This document shows, piece by piece, positions 54,439 to 64,000 of a stretch of 64,000 bases of DNA (position 1 is the first letter of the stretch; every line of letters begins with the position of its first letter). This DNA is from Alistipes sp. (lineage in GTDB: Bacteria; Bacteroidota; Bacteroidia; Bacteroidales; Rikenellaceae), in assembly GCA_017463615.1 (NCBI GenBank), contig JAFTOU010000012.1, positions 1 through 64,000 on the forward strand. The letters run 5' to 3'. The position numbers were made by a program, and so were the translations under genes. A model generated the notes under the pieces. That model worked only from the letters and a program-made list of their open reading frames with translations. It had not been told where the DNA came from and did not search any database.

Positions 54439-55056
54439 TTATTTCTCAACGATAGAGCGGATATTCTGTATCAACATCTGCACCGCGACGGAGTTGAAGC
54501 CACCCTCGGGGATAATCACATCGGCATACTTCTTACTTGGCTCAACAAACTCTTCGTGCATAGGTTTTACCGTTGTGGTATACTGACTGATGACAGACTC
54601 CATACTACGGCCACGCTCGCGGACATCCCTGAGTATACGGCGAGCAAGGCGCAGGTCGGCATCGGTATCTACAAAGACCTTGATATCCATCAGCTCGCGC
54701 AGCTCCTTATTCTCAAAAATCAGGATGCCGTCAATGATAATAACCTTTGACGGAGCAACAGTGACGCGCTCGTCGGTGCGGTTATGTTCCACAAAGGAGT
54801 AGACAGGACGCTCAATGGTCTGGTTATTCTTTAGCGCGCGGATATGCTCCACAAGCATATCGGTATCAAACGACTGCGGATGGTCGTAGTTGAGCTGTGT
54901 ACGCTCCTCGTAGGTAAGCTCAGGGTGCGCCTTATAGTAGTAGTCATGGCAGAGTGTAGCCACATCATCACCACGGAAAGCCTCCTGAAGTCGCTTTACA
55001 AGGGTACTCTTACCCGAACCTGTGCCACCTGCGACACCAATAACCGTAACTTGCAT
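54439..55056 (-). CDS. udk: uridine kinase
   Basis: This 205-residue cytoplasmic kinase phosphorylates uridine or cytidine to the monophosphate in pyrimidine salvage. Seen are the P-loop GVAGGTGSGKST, the nucleoside pocket CHDYYYKAHPELTYEERTQLNYDHPQSFDTDML, KVIIIDGILIF and the lid DLRLARRILRDVRERGR. The C-terminal EPSKKYADVIIPEGG is typical. It is monocistronic on the minus strand, convergent with mutS. Confidence 0.95.
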   Translation of the reverse strand: MQVTVIGVAGGTGSGKSTLVKRLQEAFRGDDVATLCHDYYYKAHPELTYEERTQLNYDHPQSFDTDMLVEHIRALKNNQTIERPVYSFVEHNRTDERVTVAPSKVIIIDGILIFENKELRELMDIKVFVDTDADLRLARRILRDVRERGRSMESVISQYTTTVKPMHEEFVEPSKKYADVIIPEGGFNSVAVQMLIQNIRSIVEK

Positions 55057-55123
55057 AGTAGTAATGTTTTAGGTACAAAAAATGGGAACAGCATAGGCTA
55101 TTCCCACTCTCTATTTGGTATGA

Positions 55124-57088
<1,965 letters not shown>

Positions 57089-57118
57089 TTAAGTTTTAAT
57101 TACTTCCTAAAAATCACA

Positions 57119-57150
57119 CAAAGATAGATTTTTTTTCTCAAACAACCAAA
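57119..57150 (-). promoter_or_regulatory. promoter of gyrB
   Basis: On the minus strand TATCTTTG (57119-57126) is paired with TTTG (57147-57150), 20 bases between. The start codon is at 57085. Confidence 0.55.
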
Positions 57151-57175
57151 TCTAAATCAAAGATTTAGGCTATTT

Positions 57176-57910
57176 TTATTCATCAAATTCCACCTCACGC
57201 ACTTCGCCCTTGCTGAATAGCAGCGTGCGAGCAGGATAACTCTCTACCAAAGCGGTGTTGTGAGTGGCCATAACTACTGCAGTCCCTGCCGCTGCAATGT
57301 CGTGAAAGAGGCGTACAATACCCTCTGCCGTTACGGGGTCAAGGTTGCCTGTAGGCTCGTCGGCGAGTATCAATTTTGGAGAATTTAGTAGTGCGCGAGC
57401 AATCATAAGTCGCTGACACTCACCACCTGAGAGCTCAAATGGAAACTTAGCATCAGCGCCCTTGAGTCCCACCTGCTCAATCACCTCTGTGATGCGCTGG
57501 TGAATATCCTGTTTGTCGCTCCAACCCGTAGCACGAAGGGCAAAGGCGAGATTGTCGTAAACATTGCACTCCGAGAGCACCTGCAGGTCCTGAAAGACAA
57601 TACCCATACTGCGGCGAAGCTCAGGCAGTTTATTGCTCTTAAGCGTGCGCAAATCAAAGCCCACGACGCTGCCACTGCCCTCAAAGAGTGGCAATGCACC
57701 ATAAAGGGTCTTAAGCAGCGAGCTCTTACCACTACCCACGCGACCGATAAGGTAGACCACCTCGCCCGCGTAAACGCTGATATTCACGCCACTAAGCACA
57801 CGCTCGCCACACTCAAGATAACTCTTCTGAGTCAGATTCTTAAACGGTACTGCGCTATGATACACCGCAATATCCTGCAGTCTAACTACACAATCTCTAC
57901 TCTGTGTCAT
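57176..57910 (-). CDS. ftsE: FtsE-like ABC transporter ATP-binding protein
   Basis: This 244-residue ATPase has Walker A LIGRVGSGKSSLLKTLYG, a Q-loop in GIVFQDLQVL, signature LSGGECQRLMIARALL (normally SGGEQQR), Walker B LILADEPTGNLD and the H-loop MATHN. The segment around VYDNLAFALRATGW matches FtsE of Bacteroidota, which with FtsX controls peptidoglycan hydrolases at division. No FtsX gene is adjacent, as is common in this phylum. A LolD-type exporter is the alternative. The ATG at 57910 is used because the upstream extension lacks family sequence. Confidence 0.82.
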   Translation of the reverse strand: MTQSRDCVVRLQDIAVYHSAVPFKNLTQKSYLECGERVLSGVNISVYAGEVVYLIGRVGSGKSSLLKTLYGALPLFEGSGSVVGFDLRTLKSNKLPELRRSMGIVFQDLQVLSECNVYDNLAFALRATGWSDKQDIHQRITEVIEQVGLKGADAKFPFELSGGECQRLMIARALLNSPKLILADEPTGNLDPVTAEGIVRLFHDIAAAGTAVVMATHNTALVESYPARTLLFSKGEVREVEFDE

Positions 57911-57977
57911 AATACTCTTTTTAGAAGTGGTAAAGATAGTAAATTTTAGGCAAAGAAACAACTATTGGCAGCTTGTT

Positions 57978-58008
57978 TTTGAGATTTGACAAAAATGCAC
58001 TATCTTTG
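57978..58008 (+). promoter_or_regulatory. promoter of ssrA
   Basis: TATCTTTG (58001-58008) is preceded by TTTG elements at 57978-57981 and 57985-57988. The tmRNA begins at 58023. Confidence 0.55.
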
Positions 58009-58022
58009 CACCACTTACAATC

Positions 58023-58422
58023 GGGGGTGACCGGTTTTGACAGCAGGTAGAGTTTGATTGTAAGCACGCCGAGCATTGTGTGGGGTCTCGTAAATCGCAA
58101 CACTCAAACTACAAATGGCAATAATAGCTATGCACTCGCTGCCTAATTTTCTGGGAAAATTAGCTTAATTGATGCACACAAGGTTTGCGTCAACGAGTAT
58201 CCCGAACTGCTATCCCGCTCTCTGATAGCGTGTTCATATGGGGTATCATCAATGGAGAGATAGTGCGATATGTGCCTCGGTTATCGTGCGAGATTTAGGG
58301 GCTGGGGTCAGGGTCTTGGCTGTTGTCTGCCGAACTTTGACAGAAGGACTAAACGACAACTAAGCGTGTAGAAAGCATTTGGGTTCCTTGTTTGGACGCG
58401 AGTTCGACTCTCGCCACCTCCA
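58023..58422 (+). ncRNA. ssrA: transfer-messenger RNA
   Basis: The RNA starts GGGGGTGACCGG and ends with a tRNA-like half containing GTTCGACTC in the T loop and CACCTCC, which pairs with the 5' GGGGGTG. The tag frame at 58117-58146 encodes GNNSYALAA followed by TAA, close to the GENNYALAA-type tags of Bacteroidota. CCA is not encoded. It rescues stalled ribosomes together with SmpB. Confidence 0.95.
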
Positions 58423-58426
58423 CTGC

Positions 58427-58457
58427 AAAAAGACGGATATTCTTCCGTCTTTTTTTG
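58427..58457 (+). terminator. terminator of ssrA
   Basis: AAAAGACGGA (58428-58437) pairs with TCCGTCTTTT (58444-58453), and a T run follows. It also lies just beyond the end of the convergent glycosyltransferase gene. Confidence 0.88.
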
Positions 58458-59660
58458 TTAGCGAATTTCGCGCTCGTAGGCGGTGCGGATGGCGCTCCAG
58501 GTGTAGAGCGCAGATGCGATGTCGTACAGCTTCTGATTAGGAGCAGATGGCTGACAAAGTAGAGTAGCAAGCGACTCTGAATCTGAGAAGTAGAGGGCGT
58601 TACCTAAAGTTGTTTCGCGGTTATAGACGACATCGTAGGCGACAATCTCGCGGGCAAAGAACATAGCCTCCACAAGCGATGGGTTTGTACCGCCAGCACT
58701 ATGGCCGTGGATATATCGCGAGGCGTTATTTCGCAGCGCAAAGAGCGTCTTTAGATCGTAGATTGGGTCAGAGAGTGTGATATTGTCATACTCGCCATAC
58801 TGAGCTCGCAAATTACGCCCATATTCGCTACGATTCCAGTTGCCAACAAAGAGCAATCGCGCACCACTACGGGTAGCTGCCTCAAGGATGATATGGCAGT
58901 TATTTTCAGGTTCTATACGGCAGAGCGCAAAGGCGTACTCGTTAGGCTTAACGCCCAGAGAATCAAGTGCCTTAATCTGGTCATCTAAAGCAACACTTTG
59001 CAGTACATGGTCGCCACCATAGGCGATAAGAACAGAGCGTAGATTATACTGCTGTTGCACATAGTCGGCAATACCCTTATTATCGGAGATAATAGTGTCT
59101 GAAAATCGCACAGCGGCGCGCTCGGAGAGTCTGAGAAACCAGCGAGCCATAGTGCCCCACTTCTGACGGCGATGCTCCAGACCGTCTATATTGGTAACAA
59201 CCTTAGCGCGGCTAAAGAGCCTAAAGATAGGCAGAAATATCGCACCCGAGACGCCCAAAATAAGCACGGTATCATATCCGCCGAGTGCGCGAATGAGTGA
59301 AAGTATATCGTAAGGTATGCTCGCTATACCATTGGCTCTCAGTGGGATATAGCGCAGAGTGGCACCCTTATAACTCTCTAACTTTTCGGGCATATCCTTG
59401 CTGCTACAGAAGACCGTATAGTCTATCGGAGCGTCGGTCTGAACAAGATTTTCAACCAGCGACTCAAAGCCTCCATAGCGGGCAGGAATACCCTGCGTGC
59501 CGATGATAGCGACACGAGTACGCCTTGAACAGCTACTCTGACACTCGCCACTACGGCTACCACAGCCGTGGCAAGGGTTGCTAATCTCAAGCCAGATATA
59601 GCGGCCTAAGAAGAGCGCTGCGAGGAGTACAACTATCAGAGTGACAATGGTTTGAATCAT
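58458..59660 (-). CDS. FeoB-associated Cys-rich membrane segment fused to DUF1972 glycosyltransferase
   Basis: In this 400-residue protein, residues 1-47 are a TM helix (IQTIVTLIVVLLAALFLG) followed by a Cys cluster (Cys 30, 33, 40, 44). That is the layout of the small FeoB-associated Cys-rich membrane protein that normally follows feoB as a separate gene. From residue 48 a DUF1972/GT4 glycosyltransferase begins, with RVAIIGTQGIPARYGGFES, LILGVSGAIFLP, NIDGLEHRRQKWG and ALCRIEPENN. It is probably an inner-membrane rhamnosyl- or other sugar transferase. The ATG overlaps the feoB stop by 4 bases, so translation is coupled to iron uptake. The frame is continuous, suggesting a true fusion or a lost stop codon. 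Confidence 0.8.
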   Translation of the reverse strand: MIQTIVTLIVVLLAALFLGRYIWLEISNPCHGCGSRSGECQSSCSRRTRVAIIGTQGIPARYGGFESLVENLVQTDAPIDYTVFCSSKDMPEKLESYKGATLRYIPLRANGIASIPYDILSLIRALGGYDTVLILGVSGAIFLPIFRLFSRAKVVTNIDGLEHRRQKWGTMARWFLRLSERAAVRFSDTIISDNKGIADYVQQQYNLRSVLIAYGGDHVLQSVALDDQIKALDSLGVKPNEYAFALCRIEPENNCHIILEAATRSGARLLFVGNWNRSEYGRNLRAQYGEYDNITLSDPIYDLKTLFALRNNASRYIHGHSAGGTNPSLVEAMFFAREIVAYDVVYNRETTLGNALYFSDSESLATLLCQPSAPNQKLYDIASALYTWSAIRTAYEREIR

Positions 59661-62020
59661 ATCAGTTGAACTATACGATAAACTAAAAATGCGAGTATCC
59701 AAGCAACTGTCGTAGAGTAGAGCACCGAGGCCAAAGCCCAGCGTTTGCCATACTCAGAGGCGATAGCTGCAAGCGTAGCCAAGCACGGGAAGTAGAGCAG
59801 GATAAATGTCAGGAATGCCAGCACGGAGGCGGTGGTAAAGTCTCCACTGCTGACCAGTCGCTCGCGCAGGTTGTCTTCGCGCTCCGCATCGGTTACAACC
59901 TCCTCATTATCAGCATAGAGCACACCCAGAGTGCTGAGCACGATTTCCTTTGCAGGCACGCCCGAGACGATAGCTACGCTACTCTTCCAATTCAGTCCCA
60001 TAGGGCGGAAAACTGGCTCGCAAGCCTTGCCGATACGACCCATATATGAGTTCTCGTAGTGCTGCTGTGCGCTCTGCCCCTCGCTCTGCATAGGGAAGTA
60101 GGTCAGCGCCCAGACAACCACCGAAGCGACTAAAATAAGACCTCCCATCTTACGCAGGTACTGAGCACAGCGCTCCCACATGTGCGACAAGGTGGCCTTC
60201 ATAGTAGGTACGCGGTATGGCGGAAGCTCCATAACGAAAGGGGTGTCATCTGTAATAGTCATCACGCGGCGCAGCAGTCGTGCCGTAAGGATTGCCACGA
60301 CAATGCCGAGCAGGTAGAGTCCAAAGAGTATTGCAGCCGACTTAGCACCGAAGAATGTACCCAAAAAGAGGACATATATAGGCAGTCGCGCGCTGCAAGA
60401 TGTAAAAGGTATAATCAGGGCGGTAATAAGTCGCACACTTGGCGACTCAATGGTTCGGGTAGCCATAACCGCTGGGACATTACAACCAAAGCCCATAATG
60501 AGCGGTATGAACGACTTACCATGCAGACCCGTCTTGTGCATCAGCTTATCCATAATAAAGGATGCGCGAGCAAGGTAACCCGAGTCCTCCATAAAGGAGA
60601 TAAACAGATAGAGAATCACGATGTTAGGCAGAAAGACTATAACGCTACCCACGCCACCAATAACGCCATCTACCACAAGGTCGCGCAGAATACCTGCAGG
60701 CAGCAACATGTCAAAGAGTCTACCAACAAGTGCAACGCCACTCTCAAGCCACTGTTGCGGGTACTGACCCAGACTAAAGGTACAGTAGAACATCAGCCAC
60801 ATCAGGGCGATGAAGATAGGGTAGCCCCAGATGCGGTGGGTGACAATCTCGTCAATGTAGTAGGATATATCGCGACGATTGGCTGGCTTGCGGTGGTATG
60901 TCTCGCGCAGAGCGCCAGAGATAAAGCCATACTTCTGGTTGGCAAAGGTGGTCTCTATATCCTCGTTGCTATCAAGGTCGGAGGCCAGATGCTCCTGCTC
61001 CTGACGGACAACAGCCATCCAGTTATCAAAGGCGGGCTTATCCTTGAGCATATCCACAACCTCGCTATCGTTCTCCAGCAGTTTCATTGCGAAATATCGC
61101 GGAGGGAAGCACTTAGGCAGCGATTCACGACTCGCCTTGAGTACGCGGGCGAGGGTGGTTACACTCTGCTCTACAATGCCCTGATTGATATGGATATGGC
61201 GCGCACGAGGCTCTGTGCCCTCATAGACGGCGATAATGGTATCAAGCAGCTCCTCAATACCGCGACCCGTGTGCGAGACAACGGGAATCATCGGCGTACC
61301 CATCATCTGACCAAGCAACTGGTAGTCCAGCGTATCGCCCGAAGCCTCCAACTCGTCGTACATATTGAGTGCAACGACCATATTCTGGCTCATATCAATA
61401 AGCTCGGTGGTGAGGTATAGATTGCGCTCTATATTGGAAGAGCAGACCACATTGAGAACAACATCAGGCGGAGAGGTGACAAGGTGCTCGCGAACAAAAC
61501 GCTCCTCGGGAGAGTATGCCGATAGGGCGTATGTTCCCGGCAGGTCGGTGATATGAAACTCGTAGCCACCGTGGTAGAAACGACCGCTCTTAGAGCCGAC
61601 AGTAACGCCGCTATAGTTACCCACATGCTCGTTTGCACCGGTGATGCGGTTAAAGAGCGAGGTCTTGCCACTATTAGGATTGCCGACAAGGGCGATATTT
61701 ATGTGGTGCTTACGGCGGGAGATAATGCTCTCAACGCTCTGATCCTCGGTAGTGCCCACCTGCGCCATCTGCGCCTTGAGTCGCTCAATAGCCTCAGCCT
61801 CTGTGATAACCTCAATCATCTGAGCCTCAGCACGGCGGAGAGTGATGCTGTAGCCGAGAATCTTGTACTGTATAGGGTCGCGCAGTGGAGCATTGAGCAC
61901 AACCTCCACCTCGGAGCCACGGACAAAGCCCATCTCCATAATACGGCGACGGAAACCTCCGTGTCCCAGAACCTTTACAACCGTTGCGGACTCGCCCGCC
62001 TTTAGCTCAGATAGACGCAT
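59657..62020 (-). CDS. feoB: fused FeoA-FeoB ferrous iron transporter
   Basis: This 787-residue protein has residues 1-75 as an SH3-like FeoA domain (MRLSELKAGESATVVKVLGH) and then FeoB with the G domain: G1 ALVGNPNSGKTSLFNRITG (about 110-128), G2/G3 NYSGVTVGSK and ITDLPGTYALSAYSPEE, and G4 VVALNMYDELE. The membrane part has Gate motifs (FIPLIMGFGCNVPAVMATRTI, CSARLPIYVLF) and a C-terminal YFPCLATLAAIASEYG. All G motifs are intact. It takes up Fe2+ across the inner membrane. The start at 62020 begins the FeoA domain. The promoter and a palindrome lie directly upstream, so regulation by iron is likely. Confidence 0.96.
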   Translation of the reverse strand: MRLSELKAGESATVVKVLGHGGFRRRIMEMGFVRGSEVEVVLNAPLRDPIQYKILGYSITLRRAEAQMIEVITEAEAIERLKAQMAQVGTTEDQSVESIISRRKHHINIALVGNPNSGKTSLFNRITGANEHVGNYSGVTVGSKSGRFYHGGYEFHITDLPGTYALSAYSPEERFVREHLVTSPPDVVLNVVCSSNIERNLYLTTELIDMSQNMVVALNMYDELEASGDTLDYQLLGQMMGTPMIPVVSHTGRGIEELLDTIIAVYEGTEPRARHIHINQGIVEQSVTTLARVLKASRESLPKCFPPRYFAMKLLENDSEVVDMLKDKPAFDNWMAVVRQEQEHLASDLDSNEDIETTFANQKYGFISGALRETYHRKPANRRDISYYIDEIVTHRIWGYPIFIALMWLMFYCTFSLGQYPQQWLESGVALVGRLFDMLLPAGILRDLVVDGVIGGVGSVIVFLPNIVILYLFISFMEDSGYLARASFIMDKLMHKTGLHGKSFIPLIMGFGCNVPAVMATRTIESPSVRLITALIIPFTSCSARLPIYVLFLGTFFGAKSAAILFGLYLLGIVVAILTARLLRRVMTITDDTPFVMELPPYRVPTMKATLSHMWERCAQYLRKMGGLILVASVVVWALTYFPMQSEGQSAQQHYENSYMGRIGKACEPVFRPMGLNWKSSVAIVSGVPAKEIVLSTLGVLYADNEEVVTDAEREDNLRERLVSSGDFTTASVLAFLTFILLYFPCLATLAAIASEYGKRWALASVLYSTTVAWILAFLVYRIVQLI

Positions 62021-62027
62021 AACGGGG

Positions 62028-62059
62028 CAAAGGTAGCAAAAAGCTATGATATTTACAAA
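62028..62059 (-). promoter_or_regulatory. promoter of feoAB, possibly leaderless
   Basis: On the minus strand TACCTTTG (62028-62035) lies 7 bases before the ATG, with TTTG (62056-62059) 20 bases further upstream. Confidence 0.6.
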
Positions 62060-62065
62060 TATCAT
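62046..62065. promoter_or_regulatory. candidate iron-regulator operator over the feoAB promoter
   Basis: A perfect 9-2-9 palindrome ATGATATTT-AC-AAATATCAT overlaps the -33 element of feoAB. The symmetry and position suggest a repressor site (Fur- or DtxR-type); the identity of the regulator is inferred. Confidence 0.6.
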
Positions 62066-63423
62066 CAACTACCCAAAGATAGGTAGAGCTTGATGTAGGC
62101 AAGGTACTGTTGGGCAATGATATTTGAGTACTCCATCTGCGTGTTATAGAGTGTTCGCTCGGCGTCAATCACATCAAGGTAGGAGGCAAGCCCGTTGCCA
62201 TAGAGTGCCCGCGTAAGGGTAGAGATACGGTCGTTGGAGGCTATAAGTGCACGATAACGCTCAGACTCTCTGCGAGTTGTAGCAATCTCTACCAGAGCAC
62301 TCTCAACCTCCGATAGGGCTGTGATAAAGCTCTGGCGATAGGCATACAGAGCCTGATTATAGAGCTCTACGGCTGCTCGCTCCTGACTCTTCAGCGCACC
62401 GAAACGGTATATCGGCTGTGCAAAACTGAGCAGGGTACTCCACACCCAACTATCGCCCTTAAATAGACGCGAAATATCGTCCGAGACCACACCTCCCTCG
62501 GCGGTAAGCATCAGCGTAGGTAGGCGAGCTATACGCGCTTGCTTTGCCTTAGCAGCAGAGGCAACGAGGGTTGCGTATGCGCTTGCAACATCCGCACGGC
62601 GATAGAGTAAATCGGATGGCAGTCCTACGGGGATATCTATTGAGGGCGAGTCCGTTAGGCGCGTTATCTCAAGTTGTTTATAGATAGTTGTATCCTGCAC
62701 GCTACTACCCGTAAGGGCTGTAAGGGTAACCATAGTCTGTCGCACCTGCTGCTCGTAGAGCGGGATATCTGCTTGGGCGGTATAGAGCAGACTAAGAGCC
62801 TGTTCGCGGTGTAGACCCGTAGCCAACCCACGCACAAAGAGCGAGTCGGTAAGGCGTGCCGTCTGGGCTCTGAGTCGGGAGCTCTCAATAGCGATAATCA
62901 AATCGCGCTGATACTTGAGCAGGGTATAGTATGTGGTTGCCACCTGCGCCGCCAACGATAGCCTTACGCCACGATACTGCCACTGAGCATACTCAACCTC
63001 AGCGGAGGCCTGTGTTGTAGCCGCGCGCAGTGAGCCAAAGAGGGGTATCTCCCAGCTTGCAGCGGGCTCTATGGCGTAGTGTTGCGTTGTAGGCTGACCC
63101 GAAATGCCCACCTCGCGCCCCAAAGAGAAGGATGGTAGGTACTGAGAGCGAAGCTGACGAAGCGACTGCTGCGCTTGCGTGATTTTAGAGGCGGCAACAA
63201 GCAGGTCGTTATTCTGAGCCAAAGTGGTGGTTATAAGGCGATTAAGGGTTGTATCGCCAAACACACGCCACCACTCGGTAGCTTGATAGGCGCTATCGGC
63301 AAGGGGCACACTCTCGCCACTTTGGTAGGCAAAGCGAGGGGGTATATCAACCGTAGGAGAGATAAGTCGTGGATTACACCCGACAGCAAGCAGTAGGACA
63401 AGTGCTAAGATACTCTGTTTCAT
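62065..63423 (-). CDS. TolC-family outer-membrane efflux lipoprotein
   Basis: This 452-residue protein has lipobox LLLAVGC. It is an OprM/NodT-type outer-membrane factor with paired OEP repeats: WWRVFGDTTLNRLITTTLAQNNDLLVAASKITQAQQSL, YRGVRLSLAAQVATTYYTLLKYQ, GLPSDLLYRRADVASAYATLVASAAKAKQARIARLPTLMLTAEGG and a C-terminal GNGLASYLDVIDAERTLYNTQMEYS. It forms the trimeric exit duct for the RND pump encoded immediately upstream; the ATG overlaps the pump stop by 4 bases. It probably exports drugs, bile salts or metals. Confidence 0.93.
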   Translation of the reverse strand: MKQSILALVLLLAVGCNPRLISPTVDIPPRFAYQSGESVPLADSAYQATEWWRVFGDTTLNRLITTTLAQNNDLLVAASKITQAQQSLRQLRSQYLPSFSLGREVGISGQPTTQHYAIEPAASWEIPLFGSLRAATTQASAEVEYAQWQYRGVRLSLAAQVATTYYTLLKYQRDLIIAIESSRLRAQTARLTDSLFVRGLATGLHREQALSLLYTAQADIPLYEQQVRQTMVTLTALTGSSVQDTTIYKQLEITRLTDSPSIDIPVGLPSDLLYRRADVASAYATLVASAAKAKQARIARLPTLMLTAEGGVVSDDISRLFKGDSWVWSTLLSFAQPIYRFGALKSQERAAVELYNQALYAYRQSFITALSEVESALVEIATTRRESERYRALIASNDRISTLTRALYGNGLASYLDVIDAERTLYNTQMEYSNIIAQQYLAYIKLYLSLGS

Positions 63424-64000
63424 CGTCTTACAATTCGTTTTACAAGGTAATAGAGGGCAGGGTAGAGCACCGCTCCGAAGGTGGTAGCTACGACCATACC
63501 TCCCACAAGGGCAATACCCATAATATTTCGCGCTGTGGAGTAGACACCACTCGCCACAACCAGCGGCATAGAGCCGAGAACAAAGGCTGCTGCGGTCATT
63601 ACGATAGGTCGCAGTCGCATCTTCGCAGCCTCCACGGTAGCCTCCAGCAGTGGTTTTCCCTCGCTCTGCAGGCGTGAGGCGTACTCAACAACGAGGATTG
63701 AGTTCTTAGCCGCCAAGCCGATAAGCATAACGATAGAGATTTGCGTGTAGATATCTATCACAAACTTACTGCTGACAATATGCGCCAGAGCGATAAATGC
63801 CAGCGCCCCGACAACGGCAAGCGGCACAGCTGTGATGATAGCTATAGGCAGGCTATAACTCTCGTAAAGCATTGAGAGTATGAGGAATACAAAGACAACA
63901 GAGATTGCATACACCAACCAACTATTGCCACCCTCGCGACTCTCAAGGGCTGTAGTTCCGCTCCACTCAATACCCATATTCTGCGGCAAAATAGCGGCAG
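63420..64000 (-). CDS. RND efflux permease, C-terminal part (runs off the window)
   Basis: The frame is open to the window edge, so only the last 190 or so residues are seen. They show the HAE1/AcrB-type C-terminus: LPQNMGIEWSGTTALE, TM helices YAISVVFVFLILSMLYESYSLPIAIITAVPLAVVGALA, IDIYTQISIVMLIGLAAKNSILVVEYA, KMRLRPIVMTAAAFVLGSMPLVVASG, and GALVGG-like AGIALVGGMVVATTFGAVLYPALYYLVKRI. The proton-relay TM4 lies outside. It is the inner-membrane pump of an efflux system whose outer-membrane factor is the next gene. Any apparent start inside this stretch is not real. Confidence 0.93.
   Translation of the reverse strand, partial: AAILPQNMGIEWSGTTALESREGGNSWLVYAISVVFVFLILSMLYESYSLPIAIITAVPLAVVGALAFIALAHIVSSKFVIDIYTQISIVMLIGLAAKNSILVVEYASRLQSEGKPLLEATVEAAKMRLRPIVMTAAAFVLGSMPLVVASGVYSTARNIMGIALVGGMVVATTFGAVLYPALYYLVKRIVRR

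Noticed and set aside
60182-61420. 412-residue plus-strand open frame
   Set aside because: It is antisense to feoB, with His/Lys/Asn-rich low-sense sequence and no motif.

Overview
The window is a chromosomal segment of a member of the Bacteroidota, most likely order Bacteroidales and probably Rikenellaceae/Alistipes-like. The evidence is a complete Sus-type starch locus (SusC/SusD pair, SusE/F-like binding proteins, GH13 and GH97 enzymes), many secreted proteins and lipoproteins with MKK-type signal peptides, a fused FeoA-FeoB, a tmRNA tag GNNSYALAA, and recurrent promoters of the Bacteroidetes type (TTTG, then about 16-24 bases later TAnnTTTG). The Alistipes-like placement is an inference. 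It leans on a protein that resembles cysteate synthase, an enzyme of sulfonolipid-making Bacteroidota.

Layout. 0.2-6.2 kb: mostly minus-strand genes for an outer-membrane barrel protein, manA, a cysteate/threonine synthase-type PLP enzyme, maf, a FAH-family protein and lpxB. 6.2-8.1 kb: a structured RNA leader followed by two AT-rich secreted proteins of unknown function. 8.2-13.8 kb: trmD, an MBL hydrolase, a flavodiiron protein, a SIMPL protein, a secreted hypothetical protein and rlmD. 13.9-15.6 kb: tRNA-Lys, a second copy of the structured RNA and a secreted repeat protein. 15.6-35.0 kb: the starch locus. A LytS/LytTR two-component system and a GH13 lipoprotein lie on the minus strand. 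They diverge from a plus-strand operon of MFS transporter, SusC, SusD, SusE-like, SusF-like, GH13, SusA-like neopullulanase and SusB-like GH97. Together these can bind starch at the surface, cut it, import maltooligosaccharides through SusC, trim them to glucose and take sugar across the inner membrane. 35.1-40.9 kb: two paralogous PEGA-repeat secreted proteins with exchangeable C-terminal modules, and a small lipoprotein. 40.9-48.0 kb: a dicarboxylate/amino-acid symporter, an orphan TonB-plug-like protein, a second two-component system with a TlpA-like thioredoxin, a nitroreductase and a DUF819 membrane protein. 48.2-58.4 kb: housekeeping genes (tRNA-Asp, rsmD, DUF3822, a RecD-like helicase, mutS, udk, gyrB, ftsE-like, tmRNA). 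58.4-64.0 kb: a Cys-rich/glycosyltransferase fusion coupled to feoAB, then a TolC-family factor and the end of an RND pump that runs off the window.

The most interesting unexplained signal is a pair of RNAs at about 6355-6591 and 14179-14442. Their primary sequences differ, but they share promoter type, helix order, an exact 3x4 internal loop and a predicted pseudoknot, and several helices show compensatory changes. Both sit directly upstream of genes for secreted proteins. Also notable are a dispersed repeat made of a covarying hairpin, a fixed 11-base spacer and GCYAAYR heptads; a 194-bp MITE-like inverted repeat between manA and its neighbour; a perfect 9-2-9 palindrome over the feoAB promoter; and the FeoB-associated Cys-rich/glycosyltransferase fusion. 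All family names were assigned by reading motifs. No database search was run.
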